NCBI GenBank assembly: GCA_963513935.1
Contig: OY740769.1
Location: forward strand, 70,945,712 to 71,009,711
Reading direction: 5' to 3'
Source of the DNA: Aphrophora alni
Lineage: Eukaryota; Arthropoda; Insecta; Hemiptera; Aphrophoridae
Length of the DNA stretch: 64,000 nt
A model generated the notes under the pieces. It worked only from the letters and a program-made list of their open reading frames with translations. It ran no database searches and was not told the DNA's origin. Made by a program: the position numbers and the translations under genes. This document shows, piece after piece, positions 1-15,683 of this stretch. Numbering within the stretch: the stretch's first letter is position 1; each line of letters opens with the position of its first letter.

Positions 1-165
1 GCACTTTCTCCCATTTGTACAGCTAACAAAGCTAAAATATATATAAATAGATTATGCAAGGTCAATAATCTAAGGTTTTCATAATGCAAAGGTTATCTTT
101 AAATTATAAAAATGAATATATAAGTAATTCTATTGTTCGAGTTTAAAAGGGACATGTAGCCTATT
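1..165. other. AT-rich sequence, no feature seen
   Basis: AT-rich leader of the window. I see no coding exon, RNA gene or repeat structure before the foldback element. Confidence 0.5.
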
Positions 166-497
166 AGATTAGATTTTGTATAGACAGGAGACAGACTTAC
201 CTTGGTCCTTATTAAGAAAGTATTGGTCCTTGGTATTACCTAATAGTATACAAGTATGAAAACACACATAAAAACACTAAAGTTCTGAAATATTTCGTAA
301 ACACTGTTCACTTTCTCAATCAGTAGAGTATGAAAAGAATACTGAGTTGTAAAAATCTCCTCTGAAAGAGAGTGTTAATAAATGTGTGTTAAATTTTGTT
401 TTTTTTATGTGTTTTCTTACTTGTATACTATTACGTAATACCAAGTACCAATACTTTCCAAGGTAAGCCTGTCTCCTGTCCATACAAAATCTAATCT
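166..497. mobile_element. Foldback MITE with about 100-bp inverted arms
   Basis: The left arm begins AGATTAGATTTTGTATAGAC and the right arm ends with its near-exact inverse complement. Similarity continues inward for about 100 bp on each side, past the CAGGAGACAG and AGTATTGG blocks to a shared GTATACAAGTA segment. The two arms differ by small indels and substitutions. The trinucleotide ATT lies on both sides and may be a 3-bp target duplication. No transposase is encoded in the 332 bp, so this is a non-autonomous element whose superfamily I cannot name. Confidence 0.75.
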
Positions 498-673
498 ATT
501 GTTCGGAAGGTAATAATAAAATGAACAAACATTTTTAATTGGAAATATATGCCTGTGTACTCGTTATGATTTCATATTGTGATTATTCCACTGATTATTA
601 AATGGTTACACTTACTAGATGATTATTTAATTATCTTTTATTTTTTATTTCAATGGATGCGAGTTATTAATTA

Positions 674-1453
674 CAGTAGAGTCCCGGTAATAGCTATTTT
701 GGGGTTGAGGTCATCTTGAATTGCAAGAAACTTGGGTTATATGGAAATAACAACAAAACATACATGTGTATAAATACATTTTTAATGAGTAATGAATATG
801 GTTAAATAATAATACAGTTATTATACTTATTTAGGCTAACATCTTAATTTTTTTTTTTAATGGTCCCTTGTCTTAAAATTAGCCTTTTTTTTTAGCAACC
901 ATGTCACGCCATCTTCTAAGCAGCATAATAGTAGCTTCTGCTTATTGCTCGACGTAACACAATACCACATCTAGCGTTGTTAATTCAGTTACATCTTGGT
1001 ATCAGCTATATCAGTCAACCTAACACTATAGTTTGATTTTTCGGGGATGGAACCTGGCGGCTTAGCGACCCTTAGCTCTCACACGCACACTGGCAGGAAC
1101 GCGCGCAGCCCCCGGCCTGCCTGCCTGCAGCGTATAATCAGTTGGTTCTCAAAGCACAACAACAACATTTTTAATTAATTTGTCTGTGTGTGGTAGTAAG
1201 GGTCGCTAAGCCGCCAGGTTCCATCCCCGAAAAATCAAACTATAACTTCAAATTTTTTAGCAGCAAAGGGTGGCTCGACTACTATTCTAAGAAATAGGAT
1301 ACTAAGAGTCATGTGAACAGGGCCGACCATGCATGTTAAACTACCACCATGATGCAACAAGTTTTCCCTCTCGCCAATTTTAATTTTGGGGGGGGGGGGT
1401 CAAATTAAACGGATTCTTGAACTACCAATTCTCGAATTACAGGGACTCTACTG
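674..1453. mobile_element. Pogo/Tigger-like MITE flanked by TA
   Basis: The ends are inverted repeats beginning CAGTAGAGTCCCGGTAAT on the left and CAGTAGAGTCCCTGTAAT on the inverted right, each flanked by TA. This matches the terminal form and TA target duplication of pogo/Tigger members of the Tc1/mariner superfamily (established knowledge). The 780-bp interior has no transposase reading frame. Another small inverted-repeat element sits inside it at about 1029-1242, so this copy is the older of the two. Confidence 0.8.
1029..1242. mobile_element. Short MITE with perfect 46-bp inverted ends, nested in the pogo-like MITE
   Basis: The left end TAGTTTGATTTTTCGGGGAT continues through GGAACCTGGCGGCTTAGCGA and is exactly repeated in inverted orientation at 1197-1242. 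TA is present on both sides. The interior is strikingly GC-rich for this window (GCGCGCAGCCCCCGGCCTGC). There is no coding capacity. The perfect arms suggest a recent insertion or strong constraint. Confidence 0.8.
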
Positions 1454-4428
<2,975 letters not shown>

Positions 4429-4464
4429 TGATATGTATAATAAAATATTTGTTATTTGTAACAG

Positions 4465-4586
4465 ATTGGAAGCGTGTTACCTCGAGTATGGCTTCATACA
4501 GGATCTGTACCTCAACAGTTAGTACCTTTGCTTAATCAAGCTAGGTTATTAGCTCAACAGCTAGATACTTCAAAACCGTTAGCAAG
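4465..4586 (+). CDS. Internal exon of an unidentified protein-coding gene
   Basis: An acceptor (TTATTTGTAACAG) precedes and a donor (CAAG|GTAAAA) follows a 122-nt segment. Only one frame is open: the other two contain stops. The open frame reads IGSVLPRVWLHTGSVPQQLV followed by PLLNQARLLAQQLDTSKPLA, then two bases of a split codon. The second half looks like an amphipathic helix rich in Leu, Gln and Ala. Codons are less AT-biased than the surroundings. The exon starts at a codon boundary if the frame is right and ends in phase 2. I do not recognise the family, and no partner exon is visible nearby. Whether it belongs to the same gene as the lipid-transfer exons 42 kb downstream cannot be decided; the predicted sequences give no reason to join them. 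Confidence 0.7.
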
Positions 4587-7190
4587 GTAAAATATAATAT
4601 TTAATTAAATTTTAATCAATTTATTTCCTGAAAATACTTTTTAAACATTTACATTTTAATCCTTGAGCTCTACTAGATATTCCTGAAGTGGCAGCAATAT
4701 TATACAAAACCCAACTAGTTATATGTTATATATTTTTCTCAGATAGGTTCATAAAATTTGTCTGTGTAATTAAAAGAATGTTAGATATACAAATTTGGAT
4801 TTAGTATGTTTGGCATAAAAAAATGAAGTGAAAAAATCACAAAAAACCTAAATATACCATACAACAAAATTTTTGTAATTTTATTCAAGATATACAAAAA
4901 ATTTGTAATGTAAGGGTGAATAAATGTGTATAAAAAATTAATCAATCTATAAAATTTACATTTTTAAAAGAAATATGTATGGGGAAAAAAAATTAAAAAA
5001 ATTAAAAAAATTATCGATTTAGATACTTTCATTAGATAAAATAAATATGTAGACTATGTAAAAAAGTACAAAAAGCTAAAACGTTAGGGTTATTTTGAAA
5101 AATTTGCAAAAAATATTTATTTTGTCCAAAACCCAACTTTTTCTATACTATTGTTTAGAGAAATATAAGTAAAATTGAACTGTGAATGTATAAATTTTCT
5201 ACAATGATATATTTTAGTCAGGTAATCATGAATGAGAAAAATTGTCTTTTACAACACAAAAATTTGAACCAAAAAATCATCAACAAACTTCTATTAAATA
5301 GCAGAAAATTGTTTTTAGACTATTCAAACACTTAAAAATAGTTGTAGAATATAGTTGTGTATATAAATCTGTCCAACACATATCAACAAAACAAATAAAT
5401 AATTCACAATAATTTCCAATGCGCTAAATTGAACAATATACCCATATACGGTAGCTTGTCAAATGACGCTGTGACTGAAGACAAAAGGTCACCACCAAGA
5501 TGTTTGGAATGACAACTTTGCTTTTACACTCCAAACAAAATATTTACAAATGAGGGAAATTCAACAAATCAATCAAAAAAGTTGAACTTATTATTTCCAA
5601 TAATATAAAAATCGTCAACAAAAATCTAAATATTAGTAATCGATATTTGACATTTCATCAGCATTTCAAAAACAAAACGCTCCAGGTTGATCTTGTTCAT
5701 CATTTCGTAGAATTTTTATATATATAACTATGAGAGCTACAATAATTTGGAAGGCATATATTGTAAGAGGAAAAAATACTATAAAATAGTGACACAACGG
5801 TCTAGTTGGCCATAGATTCTCACTTGTGAAAAATATACAAACTGTAACATAATTTTCTCTTTTATTGCGGCGAATGTTGACAATGTTGACGTGTTATTCC
5901 CTATTGCCAAAACACCAACTACATCGATTTATTAGATTGTTTTTTTACATTTCATAGATTTTTGGATATGAGTATAAAAGTTTGGAACATTAGCTTTTAC
6001 ATATAAGCGATGCAGATGTTGACGAGACATTTTTTTTCACATTTAAACAAGGGAAAAAATAATATTGTAATACATGTTACATTATATAAATTTTGGAAAA
6101 AAATGGATATTGTATGAATATTCAAAAATTAGTAAAGTTGAATATTGCTTTTTTAAATGTTGAAATTTGTTAGAATATAACATATAATGAGGTTTTGTAA
6201 ATTATAAATAAATCACATCTAAAAAAAAAGGCACCTTCAATAAATTAAGACCGGATGGAGGATATGGTTCACATTATCCTATTGTTACTATGTGGTACCA
6301 GTTTAAGCTCAATTCCCTTATGTGTTAAAACAAAAACTATAGATCTTTCTTGTTCCTTCCCTAGTCTACCAGGCTAAATAAGGGGGGCAGGGGAGGGGAA
6401 TTGATGTTTTCAATAAACTAATTTTGTTATAGGTGTGTCAACAGTCTTGTCTTATTTAAAACAATGAAATCCAATCATCGTCATTTTTATTTGTATCTTT
6501 ATAGCCACATTGTGCTTTGCCAATTAATAGACTTATTTATTTATTGCATCAAGTGTCTTACTACAAAAATCTGTTAGCCATTAAATAAAGTCTCTGTATT
6601 TTTCAGTCATAATTAAAATAGTCACCTAACATAAGTTTGTATTAAAACATTAAACAAATTTACGATTTCATGATTTCACAACTTGATACTATTCATTTAG
6701 AGGAGGAAGCTTGGATGTTTTTGTGATAACATGACATAAATACAACAAAGACATTTAGAGTCAACTTGTTTCTCCCCATCTTGTTATTTATTAACCTAGA
6801 TGCATTGGACTGTTATCTTTTTATTTTTAGCCTTCTTTGAGTTATATGAGACCTGTTCCTACAGTTGTTAGTTTGAAATATCTTTCTAATCACAATTATA
6901 AAATCAAAGCAATATTAATTTAAGTATGAGAATAACGTTTTAATAAAGAGAAAAGAACATCCATTCATCTATAAAATAAAATATTTATTCATCAGGCAAT
7001 TGATTTCAATTTGAAGTTAACATTTGATCAACCTATTGGAATCCCCCCACCCCTTCCCTTATGATAGTAGATCACGGAACAATTTTATTCTTGTTTAACC
7101 GATAACAGGTCATCAGAGTCTGACATTTATTCACAAAAAAAATTTTTATTCAAAGTACTGCGTCTTTAGAACACAAATAATATATTCCTA
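4587..7190. other. AT-rich intron or intergenic DNA
   Basis: No further coding exon is recognisable after the donor at 4587. The sequence is low-complexity AT-rich with no clear inverted-repeat or transposase signal. A short G-rich stretch lies near 6385-6400 and a C-rich stretch near 7040-7060. Confidence 0.5.
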
Positions 7191-7193
7191 GTA

Positions 7194-7370
7194 GGGGTGT
7201 GCAAGTCCGTATTTTTTAAATCGAGCCGACTCGGTTAAATTGAGCTAAATTGGATCGGTAATCGAGCTTGAGCTTTTTAACAAGCTCAAACTCAACCTTT
7301 TAATGAGCTTGAACTTTAATCAAGCCTATAACAAGCTCAAACTTTTTTTTCAAGCTTTTTATGAACTCAA
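7194..7370. mobile_element. Possible end of a hAT-like element
   Basis: The sequence AGGGGTGTGCAAGTCCG is followed by repeated GAGCT/AAGCTC motifs (CGAGCTTGAGCTTTTTAACA and similar). A start of the type (C/T)AGGGGTGTGCAA with subterminal repeats is typical of some hAT elements (established knowledge). I found no matching inverted end or 8-bp duplication within reach, so this may be a truncated copy or a chance resemblance. Confidence 0.3.
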
Positions 7371-8154
7371 TTTTTTAAAGCTTCCGTAAAGTTTTAAATT
7401 GAATAATAATCAGTATAATGTAGATTATTTATTTTGGAATGGATAATACAGTGAAACCAGTGTAGTGGGAAAAAGGCGAAGTATTTGTAATTGACAGGAT
7501 TAGACACTCTCCATCGAACTAAAGGATACAAACTTCCTTTGGTATGAAATTATATTACAATCCCATTTCATTCACATATTTTCTAATAACAATTACATAT
7601 TTAATGAATAACAGTGTCTTAGTTAATATCATACTAAACACAAAACTGGAGAAAGTGGGAATTATCTTGCAATCAGAAATAATTAAGAATTATCAAACTG
7701 GAAACGAAACGTTTTAAGTTTTGTTTCATCTTATTTCAATTTAGACTTCCAGAGTTAAATAGCAACGGATTCTCAATCAACATTGACCATGTACTCATTG
7801 CTTGTAATCATGAAAGACTCAAACTCAGTATATAGTATATTACATCATTTAATACATTTTAATTTTACGTGAGATTATATTATTACGATAATAGAAAATT
7901 ATTTCTGATTACAGTGAATCGATAATATGTCAAAAGTAATTATTACTTGTCACTGTGAAGTGTGAACTGCTGTGTGTTGTGTATGAATGTGGGAATAAAT
8001 TGAACGTAGACCTAGAACTAATGGCTGCGCTTGCGCAGTAAGAATTTTACAACTCTAGATTAGCAGCGGATGTTTGCTTGACACATTCACTGCTGGTGGT
8101 AACCTAATATACTGTCTAAATCTCTAAAAAATTATATAGCTAAAAATTTTACCT
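7371..8154. other. Non-coding spacer
   Basis: AT-rich sequence with no recognised gene, ending at the TTAA site that borders the first piggyBac-like element. Confidence 0.5.
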
Positions 8155-8569
8155 TTAACCCTGCAACCGGCAGATGTTAATTTGTTTTAAAATTCTTCGT
8201 TTGTTTAAAAATTAATAAAATATATTATTTTTATACAAAACCTAACTTATAAGACATCATTTTTCTCAGAAAGATGCATAGAATTCATCTATGTAATAAA
8301 AATAAAAAATTGTTGAAACGGTTTTGGAGTAAGTATGTTACATGTCAAAAAATGATGTTATCATTCTTCAGAAAAACCTGTATCATCCAAAATCAATAGC
8401 TTACCACCTTTTTCTAAGATATACAAAAGTTTTGTGTAATATTTGTGATATATATTAAGAGAGAAAAAAAATAATAAAAATGTGTTACATTTTCAAAATT
8501 AAAAAAAAATATTTTAAGAAAAAAGGTAAAATGGTAATTTTTTTTTTCAAAAATTTACCAAAAATAGTA

Positions 8570-9420
8570 ATATATATTTTATACCCAAGTTCTATATATC
8601 ATTATATTCAGAAAGGTGCATAGAATTTAGGTGTGTAGTGAAAAAAAAAGTTATATGTAAAACATTTGGAGATTTTTGCTCAAATACCAAAAATCTGAGA
8701 GTAACGGAGAGAATAATTTCACAGAAATGGTAATTTCACCATTCAAATAGATTTTTAATATTTTTTTTCAACAATTACTAGAGATTTGTAATATATTTGT
8801 GAATATATTTAGGAAAAAAAATAAAAAATTTGTTACACCTTCAAAATTAAAAAAAAATTTAAGAAAAAAGGTAAAATGGTCTTTTTCTTTTCAAAAATTT
8901 ACCAAAATTAGTAATATATATTTTATACCCAAGTTCTATATATCATTATATTCAAAAAGGTGCATAGAATTTAGGTGTGTAGTGAAAAAAATGTTAGATG
9001 TAAAACATTTGGAGTTTTTTGGTCAAATACCAAAACATCTAAGAGTAACTGAGAGAATAATTTCACAGAAATGGTAATAATGTACACCATTCAAATGGAT
9101 TTTTTGGAATTTTTTCAACAATTACTAGAGATTTGTAATATATTTGTGAATATATTTAGGGGGAAAAAAATTGTTACATTTCAAAATAAAAAACCATTTT
9201 TTACGAAAAAAAAGTAAAATGGTCTTTTTATTTTCAAAAATTTACCAAAAATAGTAATATATATTTTATACCCAAGTTATATATATCATTATATTCAGAA
9301 AGGTGCATAGAATTTAGTTGTCTAGTGAAAATATTTTTAGATGGTAACATTTTGGAATTATTATGTACGTAATCAACAAATTTACCCTGTAACCGAGGCA
9401 AAATTCCAAAGAAATAGGTA
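8570..9420. repeat. Tandem units of about 340 bp inside the piggyBac-like element
   Basis: The block TTTTATACCCAAGTT(C/A)TATA, followed by a GTGCATAGAATTTAG segment, recurs near 8578, 8926 and 9260. The spacing is about 335-350 bp, and the A-rich segments between are also alike. The same unit appears in copy 2 near 13590-13660 and 13930-13990. The small open frame at 8799-9077 lies across one such unit and is not a gene. Confidence 0.75.
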
Positions 9421-9635
9421 TATTAACCATATAAAATTTTTTTTTAGAATTTTTTCAATATATACAAAAGTTTTGCAATATAGTTGTGAATAAATGTTGG
9501 TAAAAGTCTAAATCAATTTATACAATTTTTATAAGGTAATATCTATGTTTATATAAAAACAAGTGGTAAGACAAGGTTAGGTCATTTGCCTGGATGCCAT
9601 TATTTATATTTTGAATAAAAGTACAACACTTGATA

Positions 9636-10050
9636 GGCCTAGAAAAAAATACCGATAATATGATAAATCAGTCCGAAAACACACTCTACGAACAATAACA
9701 CATTTATTACAACTTGTATATACAACTTATAAATAAATAATTTGATACAAATCTACCTTCACAATAGCCTAGGCGTTGAGGTTAGGCTACGCTAGGCCTG
9801 TGAAAAAAAACCAATAATATGAAATATCACTCTAATAAATACACTCTACAAACATTGACACATTTATTATAAGTTGTATATACATTTATATATTATGTAT
9901 ATACATATTATAATAAATAAATGGCTTCTTGAAACAATAAATTCACAAAACAAATGGCTAGACTAGGCCTGTAAAATACCTCGATAATATGAATTATCAC
10001 TCAAATAAATACACTCTACAAACATTGACACATTTATTTTAAGTTGTATA
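9636..10050. repeat. Three tandem units of about 165 bp
   Basis: Starts near 9636, 9795 and 9965 share TAGGCCT followed about 15-25 bp later by GATAATATGA and then by ACACTCTAC(A/G)AACA with TTTATT. The units differ by scattered substitutions. They form the central part of the piggyBac-like copy 1. Confidence 0.6.
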
Positions 10051-11196
10051 AACAAATTAAAATAAAAAAATTGCTTCATGTAACTATATTCACTATAAAA
10101 ACACAAGAGGTGTTACATTTACAACTTTCCATCGGCAAAAAGGTTGGATCAAACTAACAAAATGCTGATATTTTAGGTTTTCTAACGTACCACAGCCTTT
10201 GTATTTTTCTTCTACAGATGTGTTTCAAATACAAGGTTAAACATTGAAACCTCCTCTTTACAGTTATATCAAAAACGACAAGATTGTATAAAAATAAAGA
10301 TCGGATTCTTCAAGACTGTCTAGACACTGAATATCGCAAACTAGTCTGAAAGTTCTGAGGATCATTTCGTAGAATGGACATAACTCATAACCTATATAAC
10401 TTAGGATAATTTCGACTTCATAGTTCGAAAGAAAAAGAAAAATACTATATAATATTGTCAACTTGTAACATTTGGAAGAGTTTTACCATTTTGTAAAATT
10501 ATGTGAACATAGAGAACAGATTTGTCTACATATTCCCGGTCACGCAAGTGCCGCGATCTAGCGAAAAAGTCGGCGACTTTATCGAGTTCTAGAAAATAGA
10601 GTTTTCGTGTGATGGATTTTGCTAAACTTGGTTATGAAAGATTGAAACATTACCTTTACAATGGTGTATTATACATTTTGATAAAATAATATCTACTAGG
10701 ATAAAAGTTGAATTGCAAAAAATGTAATTTTTAGCGTGTAAAATAGCGTTAAAATTCTTGATTTTGTTTAATTTTTATATAATAAAAACTATATTGCGTG
10801 GAAACATTTGAAAAGCACAGATTGGAAGGGAAAGATGCGATCTATTGAGCAGTGTTATAGTAAATCTGTTTGACAGAAATTTCGAATTGGGAATACTACA
10901 CAAACATGACGTTTGTTTTGTTTAAAATTGTTAGTGCAAATCTTTGACGTTATGTATCAAATATATGCAAACTTTAGCAATTTTTGGAATATTATTTATA
11001 ACGTTATGTGGTATTTATTTGCATGATTATGCATCTACGGAACATTAGCTTTCCAATGGTATTTTATTTATTGCGATTGGACGATTCTAAGTGGGTGTAA
11101 TGTTGAATTGCAAAATACGTGTTTTAGAGTCAGTGAATTAAACAATGCACCTACACTCGACCTAAGAGTAGGTCGAGTGACGGTTTTTAGGGTTAA

Positions 11197-11640
11197 GCTA
11201 TAGAAGACAGCATCCTGTTTGGTTGAATAGCCAGGTATTTACAATAGGGAAAAAATTAACTAAGTTTAGTTTACTTGAAAATTATAAATTTGTGATAGTA
11301 TTTTCATTATTTGGCATTGTTTATAAATCTATTAAAACGGGAAAGTTTTATGCTAGACTTATATTTTTAAAAGGTGGGGGGGGTATTTCTTGTATACAAT
11401 AGTATACATTTCTTATTTCATAATTTTACTTCCTTTATACTAAATTAAATGTTCGAGAAATTAAAATGTGAGTAAATTGCAAGTTATTGTGGTAATAAGA
11501 TGTATAATATGGAAAATACAGCAACCATGTTCAATGTTAATAAGTTTTCTCATCACCATATTATTTAGACTTGGTTTAGTATATTATCAGTGTTAGTGTT
11601 TAGCTAGATAGATGCATTGGACTTTTGACGCTCTGTTAAA
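11197..11640. other. AT-rich spacer
   Basis: Sequence between the TTAA border of the first piggyBac-like element and a CT-rich tract. No gene is seen. Confidence 0.5.
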
Positions 11641-11780
11641 CCTTCTCTCTCTCCCCCTCCCCCTCTCCCCTCTCTCTCTCTCTCTCTCGCTCTCTCGCTC
11701 TCTCTTCCCTCTCTCTCTCCCCCTCTCTCCCCCCTCTCCCTCCCTCTCTCTCCCCCATCTCCCTCCCTTTCTCTCCACCA
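11641..11780. repeat. CT-rich low-complexity tract
   Basis: About 140 bp made of CT dinucleotides with interspersed CCC and CTCC blocks, a polypyrimidine/polypurine tract. It is the sole cause of several overlapping open frames on both strands (Ser/Leu/Pro-rich or Arg/Glu/Gly-rich), none of which should be called genes. Confidence 0.9.
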
Positions 11781-13200
11781 TTTACCATTCCTCCCCAGTC
11801 GCCCTCCTTGCAAGAGTTTTCATGAAAAGAACCCACAACGTCAGCCATCAACCTACTCACTATTGTCTTCAGAAATTCAAATGTCATATACAGTAACTAA
11901 TTGATCTTCTGAAGACCTGAATGTTAATTTCGAGGCTATCATCATAGCCCCCTCCCTCTAGTGTTTCTAAGATTACAAAAAGTATCAACTGATCTGTTTT
12001 CTACTCTGAGTTCAGTAACAATGTGTCTGTGATGTTCACTGCCGTTGTATTTTTCAAAACTTTCCCCTAGTGCTGACAAAGTTATCATTAGTTATTATTA
12101 TTTTTATATTTAAAAAAATGTTAATTGTAATAAATACATTCGTACTTGTGTTAAATTTTCTTTTTATACTTTTTTACTTATAATATGTAGTGACACATTG
12201 TGTGCGTTGTCGGTACTATTGAAGGAAATTCTTAATTTTTCCACAGACATTGGAAATGACTCACATTAGATGATGCATTAGAATATTATAAATAGAAAAA
12301 TAAGCTGTTAACTGATTTATTTAAGGTAAAATAACAGATTGGTTAATATACATATATAAAATTGTTACGAAAAATTATAAGAATTACTAAATGATATTTA
12401 GATTAGATTTTGTATTTTATATATTCTTTGATAAGTGATATTTTCAAAAGAAATTTCAAGGTATAAATCAGGGTTCTCTAGGCACTTGCTGGAGAAATAC
12501 ATAATGTCTTTGCGCTTACCTTAGAAAACTGTCGACACCTTATACCTTTTTGCCCCCATTTTCATTTATTTCAAATACATTAAATATTATGGTGTGGTAT
12601 GTAAATCACTTACTGTGTTAGTGATTGGTCAGTCTAATATTGGGATAGATGGAAGAAGGCTTTTAGTGACAGGTAAATGAAAGTCATACAGCGATGATTT
12701 ATTCTCAGAATATTTGTTATATAGTATAAAAGAATTAAAAACCACCATTTCTGTTATGTGAATACCTAACTTCTGTACTACCGGTACTTTCTTTTCTTTT
12801 TCTTTTTCTTTTCTTTTTTTTTTTTTTTTTCGGGAGAAGCGGTAATATAAAAACATTATATTTTTTCTGTCAATCCCTGACATATGTTTGGTGTACTGCA
12901 AAATTGGTTTCAGTTTTGTTAGGATTATTTATTGGTCGTTTCCTTCATGTCAAACTCAAATTGTGTAGTGAGAACCGAACTCCTCTTGTCCTGCCATTTC
13001 CCAACAGTTATACCTGTATTATTGTTTTGCTTTAAGCTTTAAGCTTAGCTTTGCAGACTTCATGGGGTGTGCCTTTTCCTCCCTGCTCTAAGTATCTCTA
13101 TGCAGTAAATTCCATTTGCAAAGAGATTCTTAGCCAGGTCAACACTATATAAAAGTATCCATGAAAAGTGCATTTCCCTTATTTACAAGTATTTCCTTTA
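11781..13200. other. Non-coding region with a T-rich/CTTTT run
   Basis: No exon is identified. A CTTTT-type simple repeat with poly-T lies at about 12787-12830 and accounts for the Lys-rich open frame on the minus strand (12629-12901). The region ends at a TTAA border. Confidence 0.5.
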
Positions 13201-15425
13201 TTAACCCTACAGGCGGCGCATGTTAATTTTCTTTGTTTGTTTAAAAATTAATAAAAAATATTATTTTTATACAAAACCTAACATATAAGACATCATTTTT
13301 CTCAGAAAGATGCATAGAATTCATCTATGTAATATATATTTTTTTGAACGGTTTTAGAGTAAGTATGTTAGATGTCAAAAAATGAAGTTAACATTTTTCA
13401 GAAAAACCTGTATCATCCAAAATCAATAGCTTACCACCTTTTTTCAAGCTATACAAAAGTTGTGTATAATATTTGTGAATATATTTAGAAAAAGAAAAAA
13501 GAAATTAATTTGTTACATTTTCAAAATTTAAAAAATGGTTTATGGAAAAAAGGGAAATTGATACTTTTTTTCACCAAAAAAAGTAATATATATATTTTAT
13601 ACACAACTTCTATATTATATCATTATATTCAGAAAAGTGCATAGAATTTAGCTGTGTAGTGAAAAAAAATGTTAGATGTAAAACATTTGGGAGTTATTAT
13701 GTCAAATAGCAAAAAATCGGAAAGTAAACGCAGGCAAGAATTTCACAAAAACGGTAATGTACACCATACAAATTTTTTTTGAATTTTTTGGAGGTATTAC
13801 TAGAGATTTGTAATATATTTGTGGATAAAAGTTGCTAAATAGAAATATCAATTTATAAAATTTTCATTAGACATGGTTCATTTTTACGTAAAAAGTGAAT
13901 ATTTGGTAACTATTTTCAAAAATATAATTATTATTCTAAACCCAAGTTTTTATTACCTATGTTCTCACAAAGATACATAGATTTTATGTGTGTAATGCAA
14001 ATTCTTTTAGATGTAAAAAATTTGGAGTTATGTCAAATAGCAAAAAATCGGAAAATAACGGAGGCAAAATTCCACATAAATAGGTATATAAACCAATAAA
14101 AAAATAATCTATAGATAGTGCTATATAAATTTATAAACATTTTGCATACATTTGGTAAAAACATAATCAATTTATAAAATGTTCTACAACGAAAAAACTC
14201 AACTGTTTGATTTTGAGTTAGACTGTACGTTTCCCCTGATTTATTTAACAAACACACAAGTCTCAAATCCTGGATTTTTTTGTCCAGGATTCGTTCCCGT
14301 GAGATAGAGAATGAATTAATCAATCCACTGGAAGTTTTGGCTTCTTTTTGTTATCTGGCCTGGATTGACTAATTCCTTCAACAGTTTAAGTTTCCCTAAA
14401 CTGCTGGTACCCCCCCCCCCCTATTTGATTCAAATACTTCCAGTTCTAAATTTACTTTATATTATTGCTCAGGGAAAGCACGATTTTACTTTATTATTTC
14501 TACTATTCCCTAGGGAGCGTGTTCTTGAGAATACCATTGTCACACAATATATTTTACCTTAATTCCCTATTTAATTTACTAATAAAACAAGTGGTGTGGA
14601 TAATGAAAAATATAAACACATGATTGTTAATTTTGACAAGTTCAAATAATTTATTCAGTCTGCTCTTTTTTAAAATAAAACTCCCTCTTCTCAAAATGTA
14701 ACACAAAATCAGATTTTTTAAAAACAAACAAAACTTATGACATCTTATAATTTAAAATCATATAAAAGAAACATTTTATCTTACAACTTATATTTTTATT
14801 ATTTATTTTATTCTAGGTGGCAGATCGGCAATTTTTTGTTTAGAGGAAAATTATATATTCAAAATTTCTATTATTAATAAATTTCCTCTTTTTAATCCCT
14901 GAACGCTAATTTCTCAGTCTTGAAATTTAACTAGCCGTTCAGGATTAATTTAACAAATTGTTATGTAATACAAAAGAAAAATATCCACACTCAAAATTAT
15001 ATAAATTTACAAAACTTTAATTAAACATCTTAAATCTATATCCCAGGAAAATCAGTGGAATTTAATTTAATTTTCGGCCAATTTTGCCTTATTAATACAA
15101 AAGGGATACATTGACTGGTGATAGGAAACCTTTACCGCCGTCTGGAAGATCCTGGTTCCTTAATGATCCTGGATATGGGAATATGCTGTTTTTCTGGTGT
15201 CCGTTCGTTGTAGAAGTTGATTAGAGATCCATGTAGCTCAGCAAAGTTCTAGTGACGTGTTATTGGGGATGAACACTGGATGTAAGATTCATTCACTTTT
15301 TAAGAACTCGCTGAATACTCGCTAAATCGCCATTTCACTAAACACTTCTTTTTTCTATACAACTTTTCTTTTTAACTGATTTCGAATCATTTAAACCTTT
15401 TTTAAAACTTTTTCACCATAACTTC

Positions 15426-15683
15426 GGGCATAGTAACTCCTTATCCCTTTAAATAATTTTTAAAATGAGAGAGCACTCAGGCATAGTAACTCCGTAGTAT
15501 TTAGAAGAACTTTTTTATGAGAGATCGGGCATAGTAACCCCATAGTATTTTTATGAAGATTTTTTATGAGAGAGCTCGGGCATAGTAACCATGTAGTATT
15601 TAAAACCAATTTTTTACTGAGAGAGCTATCGGGCATAGTAACCCCGTAGTATTTAAGAAGAACTTTTTTATGAGAGAGCGACC
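15426..15683. repeat. Five tandem repeats of 47-54 bp
   Basis: Units start at 15426, 15480, 15527, 15578 and 15631. Each begins (G)GGCATAGTAAC, continues with a GTAGTATTT-type segment and ends with TTTTTTATGAGAGAG or a close variant. Immediately after the last unit comes CAGCTATATTTATAGCC. Tandem repeats just upstream of a TATA-like box are commonly enhancer repeats in LTRs; that role is inference here. Confidence 0.85.

Larger units (their letters stand above)
8159..11192. mobile_element. Non-autonomous piggyBac-like element, copy 1
   Basis: The 3034-bp unit is bordered on both sides by TTAA. Its ends are imperfect inverted repeats: CCCTGCAACCGGCAGATG on the left and, inverted, CCCTAAAAACCGTCACTCGA on the right. 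A TTAA target and ends beginning CCC are the hallmark of piggyBac transposons (established knowledge). No transposase frame is visible. The interior is built from tandem units: about 340-bp repeats in 8160-9550 and about 165-bp repeats in 9636-10050. A strong subterminal hairpin (CTCGACCT...AGGTCGAG) lies just inside the right end. The second copy at 13205-17966 shares both ends and much of the interior. Confidence 0.75.

Noticed and set aside
8799..9077. 92-codon Lys/Phe-rich open frame
   Set aside because: It lies across the 340-bp repeat units of the piggyBac-like element and follows their AT-rich composition.
11593..11896. Overlapping open frames on both strands rich in Arg/Glu/Gly or Ser/Leu/Pro
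   Set aside because: They are produced by the CT/GA low-complexity tract; no domain, splice context or conservation signal.
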